From the NCBI GenBank assembly GCA_016933955.1, contig JAFGTT010000019.1:1-64000 (forward strand): a DNA stretch of 64,000 nt, in the 5' to 3' direction. Positions 25,507 to 34,500 of this stretch are shown here, one piece after another. The translations under genes were made by a program, and so were the position numbers. The notes beneath the pieces are model-generated. The model worked only from the letters and a program-made list of their open reading frames with translations, did not search any database and had not been told where the DNA came from. Every line of letters begins with the position of its first letter. Positions within the stretch are counted from its first letter, which is position 1. The DNA is from Candidatus Zixiibacteriota bacterium. GTDB lineage: Bacteria > Zixibacteria > MSB-5A5 > GN15 > PGXB01.

Positions 25507-26703
25507 TCAATGTTGCGGATCCATAATTGTCCGGTAACTCTCGCCTAGAAGAGTTATTCTTGATGGCTTGGACGAATTCGATTCCGGTAACTGGTAACGC
25601 GGGTCGATGAAACCGGCAGATTCATCTTTTTGAAGTTGCCGATAAGTTGTATAGGAATCATGTTCGGTAATAAATGAAACCTCCAAGTTGTCATCGATAC
25701 CGAAGTATACAGCCTGTTTACTATTCAGGTCGCCCTTTCGATGAGCAAACATGCCGTATGCCTGGCCTTTATCGGGATTGGGAGTGATAAACCCGATGGT
25801 CAGCCGGCCGATCCCGGGTTTGACAAGCCTGACGGGGATTGAGAACTGGTATATGCTGTTTGAATCCACCGGATAGTTTAGACTTGCGGGGCATTCAGGA
25901 ATTTCCATGTTGTCGCTGTAATTGATTTTGACCGCGATGCCCTCCGTGAAAGAATGGTAAGGTTGTACAAAGCAATCGATTATATAACCGTGATCATTGG
26001 CGATATCAGGGCGGATGACGGTTTTAATACTGAAAATGTGTTTGTACAGTTTTTCATTGATTCGCCGACAGAGTGACGGATAAAATTCCGGCTGGCAGAT
26101 TCTGGGATCGGACTGAAATATGATTTCCTTATCCAGTTGATTGGCCGAAGGTCCCAGAGCGGAAGCGTTTTTCGAAGTGCAGATATCGGACGCAAGTCCG
26201 GATATGGTTCCCTCGGGGCTGATAAGAAGATCGGCTTTGAATGAGCCACCGGTTTTAACTGATCTCCCGGATTCCAGGGCTTCTTTCAAGAAACAATTTT
26301 CATATACAATGAAATCCACCGGTATCCACCCGATTTTCATCGGTTTGATAGTAAACTCGATTGCAACCGTATCGCCTGCTTTTACAGGTTCATTGATAGT
26401 CTTACCATAATTATCCAGTTCAACTGATCCGTCAAACCTCCTGTTATATTTGAAAGCCAGGCCGGTTTCACTGTCGAATTGAGCATAGTGCTCGATAATT
26501 ACTCTGGTTTCCTGATTGTAGGCAGGCAGGGGATCAAAACTGATTGTTCCGATCAGGATCGAATCCCTGAAACCTCCGTCAGGCGAGCCATCCATCAGTC
26601 GATAACAAGGCACCGGATTATTAATGTCTGCGGCGTGCAACCCCGATACCAGAAACATCAACATCAGAAAAGCCGGAAATAGACTTCGTTTTATATCAAT
26701 CAT
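25507..26703 (-). CDS. Secreted protein of unknown function
   Basis: 398 residues with an N-terminal signal peptide (cleavage after 'SGLHA'). No domain is recognised. Two beta-rich halves seem present: the first has 'GDTVAIEFTIKPMKIGWIPVDF', resembling an immunoglobulin-like or adhesion domain, and the second has 'YQFSIPVRLVKPGIGRLTIGF', a similar strand pattern. There are six or more cysteines in the exported part (for example 'DICTS', 'RICQPEFYPSLC'). It lacks a YPNPFN sorting domain. It lies 11 bp after the metalloprotease gene and is the last gene of that operon, so it may assist or be handled with the secreted proteases. Confidence 0.6.
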   Translation of the reverse strand: MIDIKRSLFPAFLMLMFLVSGLHAADINNPVPCYRLMDGSPDGGFRDSILIGTISFDPLPAYNQETRVIIEHYAQFDSETGLAFKYNRRFDGSVELDNYGKTINEPVKAGDTVAIEFTIKPMKIGWIPVDFIVYENCFLKEALESGRSVKTGGSFKADLLISPEGTISGLASDICTSKNASALGPSANQLDKEIIFQSDPRICQPEFYPSLCRRINEKLYKHIFSIKTVIRPDIANDHGYIIDCFVQPYHSFTEGIAVKINYSDNMEIPECPASLNYPVDSNSIYQFSIPVRLVKPGIGRLTIGFITPNPDKGQAYGMFAHRKGDLNSKQAVYFGIDDNLEVSFITEHDSYTTYRQLQKDESAGFIDPRYQLPESNSSKPSRITLLGESYRTIMDPQH

Positions 26704-26714
26704 TTGACTGACTC

Positions 26715-29138
26715 CTATTTTAGAAAGTTGAGTTTCTTCGTTGCGGTTTTGTTGTCGAATCTCGCATTCAGGAAATATATGCCGCTGGCCAGAGCATTAT
26801 TATCGAGGTTATCGAAATCAAGAATATAATGATAACTCCCGGCCGATATTTGTTCAAGAGCCTCGCCGTAGACTTTCCGACCGAGAACATTATATATCGT
26901 TATGTCCAGATTTCCCGAATGAGGAATATCAAAAAGCAGTTTGGTCGAGCTGTTAAAAGGATTGGGATAACACTCACTGATAGCGAATTCCCGCGGAATC
27001 AGGGGTGTTTCCTCCTCTTCAAAAACGGAGGTAGCCGGACACCCGATTGAATTCAAAACATCGGCTGGATAGTTGCCATTGCGGAGTAAGGCGCAAAAAT
27101 CGCTTCCCAGGTAATCGAAGGCACTGGCAAATTTCCCGGTTGCCATGATGAGGTCGGATCCCAATCGTTGGTAGATTTCTCTGAAGGATATATCGAGATT
27201 ATCCTTTTCCGGATCCATTTCGATCGGGGAATAATCATACATATCATAGAGAATGCTGGCGATAACACCTTCAACTTCATTACCGTCGCAAATTCCGCCG
27301 GTATTTTCCCAGTCATTATCTTCGATATTGACGTACAAGGGATCAATTACGGAATAATTATGGTTGACCATAACGGCACATTCTTTGTAATCGGGAACAA
27401 TTGCCGAGAAAAACTCGGCCCATCCTTCGGCAAAGGCGGTGATAGTATCGGTGCACCAATCGACATCATGATATGGATAAGTCGTAAAATACCAGGGTGC
27501 CACAGCGTCAAAGTGAACCATATGACCGAATTCGTGTTGAATCACCCGATTATAGTACATGTCTTCTTCATATCCGCTTGGCAGGCTCAGAGTTCTGGTT
27601 GTTCTCGAATACGAACCAACATCATCCCCAAGTTCGTGGATAACGCGGAAAGTAATCAGGTTGTTGGTAAAACTACAGCCATTATTGTTCATAAAATTTC
27701 TGGTTTTATTCATTGTGGAGACGGCATTCATTCCGGAGTTGAAGACTGAATCATCATAGGCGTCGGGATAATCATCGAAAGCATTAAGACATACTTCATA
27801 GGGATCGGGTTCATAATAATATTCGGATATGGCGCCGATGGTATAACTTGAAGGTCCATCATAGACGATATATTCGTTCGGCTTATCGAGATAGGCTTCT
27901 ATATAGAAGAAAGTTTCATTTTGGGGAATCTCCAGCTGGAAATATCCCCAGGAATCGGTTGTAGTTTCATCAATTGTGTTAAATCCGGCATATGCCCTTA
28001 CCGGAATTCCGACCGCCTCATCGAATCCCCATTGCGTGTATGGGGGGCCGTCCCATTCATCCCAGTCAAAGTATTCTACGCATCCTTCCATTATTATATT
28101 CCAGTACAAATCAGCAAGATGTTCGCAATTATTCATCTGTTCAAGATAGGATTCCTCGTAGTAATTATCGGGATCGACAACACCAAGGATGTGAAAAACA
28201 TCATCACTGGTCATTTCGGGATAATATATTTCCAGATTAACCAGCACTTCATTACCCCATTGGAATTCAACGCATTCGAAATCCTGTTCATCATCATAAT
28301 AATAATCATCGCAGGTAACGGGGCCGGAAGCATACAAGCGGGCTTCGACTTCAAAGCCGGGAGGAACATCATCAGGGCCGGTATTTTGGACGTAAAATGA
28401 TATCGTCGGGGGATCGGTGCGTGGAGCGTAAAGCTCAACGAATGATGGCCAGGTATAACTGGTGACACGGAAATCCAAATCCAGGGGATCATGTTCCAGG
28501 GTAATCTCCGGGTTGTCCCCGCCATAGTCGGCGTATTCGACATAGACCATTAATTCCTCGGCTTGAGAAACATAGTATGAAATCGTGACGCTGCTATAGT
28601 AGTTGCAATAGTCATCACAACTGTAGTCACTAGCATACCATGCATTTTCGGGATCGGAAGCATCGGCCGGGCAGATGCCCACAAAAGCCCAGCTTTCAGC
28701 CCAATCGCCAATGTTGTCTATGGTTACAGTCACCCATCCGGTGTCGGGATAAAATTCCCATGTAAAACAGGAATATTCCTCGAACCAGGGGTAGAAATAA
28801 TCATAGTAATATTGACTGCCCCAGTAAAGCTGATAAACGTCATCACAATAATCGCACCAATAGGGGCAATACCGGCTTTGAGAACCGGCCTCATCTTCCG
28901 GGGTTTTTGCCTCCAGATTGTGTTTTGCCCGATCTACCTTCATAAATTCGAGTACCGACTGGGGCAAATCAGGAATCTGGCGTGGTTCCATCTGATCGGG
29001 ATCGATTACCTTTTTGACTGTACAGCAGGTTTTCTCGGAGGAAAAGACTGCTGTTGAGCCGAACAGGAAAATTAGAATCAGAAGCAGGATGACCTGTGGA
29101 ACCGCCCTTGACCTGTTTAATATTATCATATTTGGCAT
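26715..29138 (-). CDS. Secreted zinc metalloprotease with C-terminal sorting domain
   Basis: About 807 residues from ATG 29138 (AAGGAA lies 8 bases upstream; a TTG two codons earlier is less likely). A signal peptide is followed by a cysteine- and Tyr/Asp-rich region, an Ig-like middle ('LDFRVTSYTWPSFVELYAP'), and a catalytic domain with HEFGH (first His at residue 535) and a downstream 'AEGWAEFFSAIVPD' that should supply the third, glutamate ligand of a gluzincin. The last 85 residues form a sorting domain: 'CYPNPFNSSTKLLFDIP', 'YNVLGRKVYG', 'ASGIYFLNA'. Such domains direct export through type IX-like systems. It is a close paralogue of the upstream gene, whose zinc motif is destroyed. Exact peptidase family not assigned. 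Confidence 0.85.
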   Translation of the reverse strand: MPNMIILNRSRAVPQVILLLILIFLFGSTAVFSSEKTCCTVKKVIDPDQMEPRQIPDLPQSVLEFMKVDRAKHNLEAKTPEDEAGSQSRYCPYWCDYCDDVYQLYWGSQYYYDYFYPWFEEYSCFTWEFYPDTGWVTVTIDNIGDWAESWAFVGICPADASDPENAWYASDYSCDDYCNYYSSVTISYYVSQAEELMVYVEYADYGGDNPEITLEHDPLDLDFRVTSYTWPSFVELYAPRTDPPTISFYVQNTGPDDVPPGFEVEARLYASGPVTCDDYYYDDEQDFECVEFQWGNEVLVNLEIYYPEMTSDDVFHILGVVDPDNYYEESYLEQMNNCEHLADLYWNIIMEGCVEYFDWDEWDGPPYTQWGFDEAVGIPVRAYAGFNTIDETTTDSWGYFQLEIPQNETFFYIEAYLDKPNEYIVYDGPSSYTIGAISEYYYEPDPYEVCLNAFDDYPDAYDDSVFNSGMNAVSTMNKTRNFMNNNGCSFTNNLITFRVIHELGDDVGSYSRTTRTLSLPSGYEEDMYYNRVIQHEFGHMVHFDAVAPWYFTTYPYHDVDWCTDTITAFAEGWAEFFSAIVPDYKECAVMVNHNYSVIDPLYVNIEDNDWENTGGICDGNEVEGVIASILYDMYDYSPIEMDPEKDNLDISFREIYQRLGSDLIMATGKFASAFDYLGSDFCALLRNGNYPADVLNSIGCPATSVFEEEETPLIPREFAISECYPNPFNSSTKLLFDIPHSGNLDITIYNVLGRKVYGEALEQISAGSYHYILDFDNLDNNALASGIYFLNARFDNKTATKKLNFLK

Positions 29139-29238
29139 GAGCAAATTTCCTTTTTGATTAAGTGAATCTGGTCAAATCGAAAAATCTGTTATTCCCATAA
29201 TTCAAAATTGTTTACCGCCATCAATCCGGTTTCCGGGC

Positions 29239-29270
29239 TGAGGATGCAGGTGTTCGAGACGCCCGCATCC
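29239..29270 (-). other. Stem-loop in the leader of the metalloprotease gene
   Basis: GGATGCAGGTGT (29242-29253) and ACGCCCGCATCC (29259-29270) can form a 12-bp stem with one mismatch and one wobble in the minus-strand transcript. It lies in the 196-bp gap between the two protease-like genes and could be an intercistronic processing or attenuation structure. No U tract. Confidence 0.5.
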
Positions 29271-29334
29271 CCCGGCACCGGTTGCAAGAGAATCAGTGAT
29301 AATGTACTCCGCCTAAATACATATCCCGAATCTC

Positions 29335-31575
29335 CTACTTCAAATAATTCATTTTCCGTGTCGCCGTTTCCGCGCCAAACGTAACCTTCATCAGGTAGAT
29401 TCCACTGGCCATATGGCGTCCGGACAGGTTGTCGAAATCGATGGAATAACTGTAATGCCCGGCGGCCACCTGTTCAAGTGTCTCGGAATAGACACGCCGG
29501 CCAAGAATATCGAAAATCTCAACCGCCACATCGCCGCTTCGGGGAATATCGAATTCCAGGCGGGTCAGACTGTTGAACGGGTTGGGATAATTCTGGCCGA
29601 TGGCGAATTGCTCCGGAATCAGCGAGGCATCCTCTCGTTCAAAGACCGAGGTGGCAATACAGCCGATCTGACTGGAAAGAAAATCCATGTCGTACTGGGC
29701 ATTCTCCATCAGGTTACACCAGGGTTGCTGCTGATCCTGGAATTCGATGTAGGTGAAGACATTGGCCAGATCGCAGGCATCCTGTGGATTATCCTGATTG
29801 ATATGATTGTAAATACCGCTGAAGGCGACATTGAGTTTCTCATTGAAATGGGCCGGTGGATTATCATAAGTCTCCGACGGCGAATTATCGTAGAGGTCGA
29901 AAAGAAGGCGGGCAATTATACCCTCGATCTTTTCTCCCTGTTGGCTGGATTCCCAGTCATTGGTTTCGATGTTGTCGGCCAGATAGCCGCCGGAGTTATA
30001 TAACTGGTTGAGCGAGACGGCGTTGACATCAATGTCAGGAATAATTGCCGCCATGAAGGCATCCCATCCCTTGATATAGGCCCAAGTCGCGTTGGTTACG
30101 ACGTTAAGACCACTGGTTCCGGGGGTGGTCAGGGAAATATTGCCGACCAAATCGTAGAGGACCATTTCGGCTATCTGTCGCTGAACGATACGGTTATAGT
30201 AATACAGATTATTGTACCGTTCCGGGAGATAAATAGTCCTATTACTACTATTGTAGTTACGGTTAAAACCGGTCGGGGCAATATCGGATGTAACCCGGAA
30301 ATTGACCTGACCCGGATTGTATGTGATACCATTGGCGGCCAGGAATTGCTTGACTTCATTAAGCATGTTCCTGGCGTTAAGACCGATATTGAAAGCCTGA
30401 TCATTATGAGAAGTCGAAGGTGACAGGATAATCGGGGCGGGATCAATGGTTAACTGATCATAGCCTATTTTAATCTGCTCGCTGGTAGCATCATCACGAA
30501 CAATAAAATCCCCGTATTCATAAAGGTCAGCGTAGCAATTGAAAGTCTGGCCAGCTGGTAAGGACTGCTGAGATATTTCGATTTCGAAATCACCTTCAGC
30601 ATCGGTATAAGTGGAGTTCAAATAGTAGCCGCTGGAGTTGTAGATAGTCACCTCGATGCCATCGCCATAGTCGCTATAAACAATGGGATAAGTGGGTCCG
30701 GGCCAGTTTTCCAGATCGTTATACCTGACAAAGCCGTTAATCACATGATTCCAGTAGATATCGGCTATTTTCAGGGCATTATTCCCGGTTGTCGGATAGA
30801 CACTGGGTGTCGGATCTACCACCGCCACGACATTGAAATGGGTTCCGGAGGACATATTAGGATTGCTGATATTAAGGGTGATAGTTTCATCCTGAAAGAC
30901 AGTGAAATAGACGTACCAGTAGTCCTGCCTGGTGTGAGTGGTATAATTGGAAATCGTCACACTCTGATCGGCATAAAGCTCAACCGGGATCTCCCAGAGT
31001 TCAGGGGGGAAGTCATCGTGACCGATATTTTCCACTTTGAAAGTAAAGGAAAGGTCATCATCCTTGGAGGCGTAGACCGCCTGCACGGCCGGGTTGGTTA
31101 CGCTGGTGATCTTAACATCCAGATCCAGAGGATCATGGGTGATATGAACCACCGGTTCATCCCAGGGGCCGCCGGCATAATATTCGATATGGGCGATCCA
31201 TTCCTCGGCGTAGGTTACGCTGTAGGATACGCTGACACTATTTCCGGTGCTGGTGGCCTGTCGGACCCAGGAACCGCTTAATACCGGGCGTATGGCCACC
31301 ATAGCGTGACTGCCCTCGGTGTTATTAATGTTGGTAACAGATAAGGACAAACCTCCGGTATCGGGATAGAAATAGAAATCATGGCAATAGGTTTCATACT
31401 GGAACGGATCGAGTTCCAGCGAATAACTACTGCTGTGATAATCAAGATCATCCCAGTATTCCACATCACAATCGGCCCGGGCTGACCGTAATCCGAAGGC
31501 TATTATAAAGATGACCAGAACGGTTATCAGCAGAAACCGTAAAGGTTTATATTCAGTTTCAGGTTTATTTAACAT
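29335..31575 (-). CDS. Secreted metalloprotease homologue lacking zinc ligands (pseudo-protease)
   Basis: 746 residues with signal anchor/peptide, Ig-like region, protease-like domain and C-terminal sorting domain ('QNYPNPFNSLTRLEFDIP', 'FDILGRRVYS', 'MASGIYLMKV'). It aligns along its length with the product of 26715-29138. At the place of the neighbour's HEFGH it reads R466-Q-I-A-E470 ('NRIVQRQIAEMVLYDL' against 'NRVIQHEFGHMVHFDA'), and the neighbour's 'AEGWAEFF' is 'IKGWDAFM'. All three expected zinc ligands and the catalytic glutamate are gone, so it should be inactive although the reading frame is intact. It follows the gingipain-like gene by 15 bp. Possible roles: inhibitor, chaperone or adhesin partner. 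Confidence 0.85.
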   Translation of the reverse strand: MLNKPETEYKPLRFLLITVLVIFIIAFGLRSARADCDVEYWDDLDYHSSSYSLELDPFQYETYCHDFYFYPDTGGLSLSVTNINNTEGSHAMVAIRPVLSGSWVRQATSTGNSVSVSYSVTYAEEWIAHIEYYAGGPWDEPVVHITHDPLDLDVKITSVTNPAVQAVYASKDDDLSFTFKVENIGHDDFPPELWEIPVELYADQSVTISNYTTHTRQDYWYVYFTVFQDETITLNISNPNMSSGTHFNVVAVVDPTPSVYPTTGNNALKIADIYWNHVINGFVRYNDLENWPGPTYPIVYSDYGDGIEVTIYNSSGYYLNSTYTDAEGDFEIEISQQSLPAGQTFNCYADLYEYGDFIVRDDATSEQIKIGYDQLTIDPAPIILSPSTSHNDQAFNIGLNARNMLNEVKQFLAANGITYNPGQVNFRVTSDIAPTGFNRNYNSSNRTIYLPERYNNLYYYNRIVQRQIAEMVLYDLVGNISLTTPGTSGLNVVTNATWAYIKGWDAFMAAIIPDIDVNAVSLNQLYNSGGYLADNIETNDWESSQQGEKIEGIIARLLFDLYDNSPSETYDNPPAHFNEKLNVAFSGIYNHINQDNPQDACDLANVFTYIEFQDQQQPWCNLMENAQYDMDFLSSQIGCIATSVFEREDASLIPEQFAIGQNYPNPFNSLTRLEFDIPRSGDVAVEIFDILGRRVYSETLEQVAAGHYSYSIDFDNLSGRHMASGIYLMKVTFGAETATRKMNYLK

Positions 31576-31590
31576 ATTTCTCCCACCTCC

Positions 31591-34500
31591 TTATTTCACC
31601 AGCTGGAGACACATGGTGCGGACATGTTCGGCATACTGCAGACGAACGAAGTATATTCCGCTAGCCACCGGTGAACCGGAATCGTTGCGGCTGTTCCATT
31701 GAACGGTGTTGTAACCGGCCGAAGCCTCATCATCCCAGAGCGTTCGGACATGCTGACCGAGAATATTGATCACGTCGATACGAACCTTGCCGGTTTGGGG
31801 CAGGGAGAACGGAATGACCGTGATCGGGTTGAATGGGTTGGGATAATTCTGGAACAATTCGGGTGTTTCCGGAAGCATGGTATGATCCTGTTGATCATCG
31901 AAGCTGGTATAATAACCGGTCGAACGGAAAACGAATTCGTAATGATACCCAACGGGTGCGTCCGGAATGTCGGTAAAAGTCAGCCGGATAATATCGGTAG
32001 GCATCAGGTTGACAAATTTCCCATCGGCGCTGAGAATGTCATTGGGATCAATTTCATTGTCATTAAATGAGGCCGAGTGCGGCATAATTTCGCGTATAAT
32101 TACTTCCTTCCGCAGGGCCGGAGTGATTTCAATACGATCGATATCCAGTTTGGTCTGCCAGCTCAGGGTAATCATGCCGTCCCGAACAAAATCGCGGGGT
32201 ATTTTATAGGAAATAGTGGATGGATAAACCCTGGGTGCTGCGGCCAGTTCCAGTATTCCGTCTTTCTCCGAAGACACCATCAATTTCATGGGTGTGAAGG
32301 TGTCGGTCAGGCCGTTGGGCTTGTTAATTATATGCGACAGTTTCGTTCCGGTACCATCGTTATTTGCACTTTCCTTGTTGAGATGGACATTCACGAGAAG
32401 ATCATCATAATCGGCATCCTCGGGAATATTGACATTGATATAGAGCGGGCCATAACCGATATAAGTTTCCGAATCATAAAGAGTCACAAGATCGGTGATA
32501 TCGGCTTCATCGGTGGTGACGGTTGACAGGCACTGAGCCTCGGGTGAAATGTAAGCATTATCACCGTTCGACGAGAAGGCCAGATCGAGATCATCGGGGA
32601 CTTCAACCAGGAGGAGCGATAAACGATCAAGGTAGGAACGCTCGAACTCGATTTCGCGGACGTCGAGATCGATTGAGCCGTTTGTCACTTCCGGGTAGTA
32701 TTGCAATTTATAGAAGTCGGTCACGATCTGACCGCGATTGGCCGGATCTTCCGACTGAGTCAAAATAGTATTATCGACGACAAAACCCTCGGAGGTTTTA
32801 ACATAAACAAACGGACAACTGCCGCCGGAACTCCCGGTTGTCACCGAAATGGTGCGTTTTTTGATGACAGTATTGCCGCCCTTGTCGTACACCTTGAGCG
32901 TGACATAATCGGTACAGGTATAGCTCGGGGCGTTATAGGTTACCGATGGACCGGAACCGGTAATGGTTCCCCGAACAGCGCTCCAGACATAAGTCAGTTC
33001 ATCGCCCCACCGTTCATCGTATTCAAGGACGGTAGCACTGACGGTGGTGGAATGACTGTAAACAATGGAACTGGGGCAACTGAACGAATACAGGAAAGGT
33101 TTAGTTCCGAGGATATTATGGGTCCGGTGGGAATCGTGGCCATAAACGGGCCAGGCGAACTCCGCTCCGGCATAGGTTTCCTCAAGATCCCAAACCTTGA
33201 CTTCATCACCGGCACAGACCAGATGAAGGTCATCATATGATATCATGGGCGTCAGGGCGGGAATTCCGCCGGCGCCATCGGAAATCGGGAAACCCGGAAC
33301 CTGGTCACCGTTGATTTCATAGGCATAGGTACTACTGCCGTAATTTAGAACGATTTCGAAATCCCCGTCGCCATCGATATCGCCGACCATAGGATTATTG
33401 ACAAAATCGGTGACGACGATATTACGTAGTGTTTTCGGCCAGCCGTCGATGAAATTACCGGCCTGATCGATGATAAAGAGCTGGTCATGTATGATACCGA
33501 CGATTTCGAGAACACCATCATCGTTGACATCAATAACCGAAGGCATGGTAATCGAGTACCAGATCTCTTCCGAACCGAATGGTTCTTCGGGCCAGTCGAA
33601 AATAACCGAACCATCGGCATCGATAATATATAGGTTGTCCATGGCATTGTTGACCAGGATTTCGAGGCCCTCATCGGTGACATCGAAATTGGCCAGTAGC
33701 GGCGTCGAGAGCAAACCGCTGGAGGCCACGCTGACAGGGAAATTGGGCAGGAGATCACCTGAAAGATCGAAAGCATAAACATAGCGGTAGTGTAAACCGT
33801 TTCCATCAACTCTGCCGGTGACAACGAGTTCAAGCTGTCCATCGCCGGTCAGATCCCCGAGGGCCACGCCGGAATAGGTACTGCAAGTATCAGGCATCTG
33901 ATAGAAATCGATGGTTGATCCAATCAGGGGCGTCCCATCATGGTTCATGGCGCAGACGGCGCCTTTATAGGTCACGGTGAAAAGTTCATAATAGCCGTCG
34001 TGATCGACATCGGCAATAGTAACCGGGCAGAACATGCTATTATGGTTTTCCGGAAGGGAAACCGGCCAGCCGCTTAAAGCGCTGCCACCCGAGGAATTGC
34101 CATTATTCTGGAAAGCGTAAATTTTATGGTCGGTTCCACTGGAAGTGGCAAAAAGATCGTACTTGCCATCATTGTTGACATCCTCGCCCGAAAGCGTACT
34201 CCAGGCCAGGGAGGCGTCGGCATCGAGAGCGGCATAAATCGGACAAGTTTCCGATTTGGGTGCCCCGACGCAGTTAAACCAGTAGATATTATTCTGATGG
34301 CCGACAAAAGTTGTCCGGTAATAATATGAAGGTTCAATCGGGGCGATCAGGGGAGCGGAAGTGTATGAGGACTGCTCACCCGGCCAGAAATTCGGCATTA
34401 ACGGGTTGGTGGCCGTTTCATATTCTTCGGAAATCGGTCCCTGGCCCATATCCTGATGGAGCAATTCCACTTTGTAAAAATAGGTGGTATTGGCCTCCAG

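Noticed and set aside
29335-31575. Calling this gene an active zinc protease
   Set aside because: All residues aligned to the zinc ligands of its paralogue are replaced.
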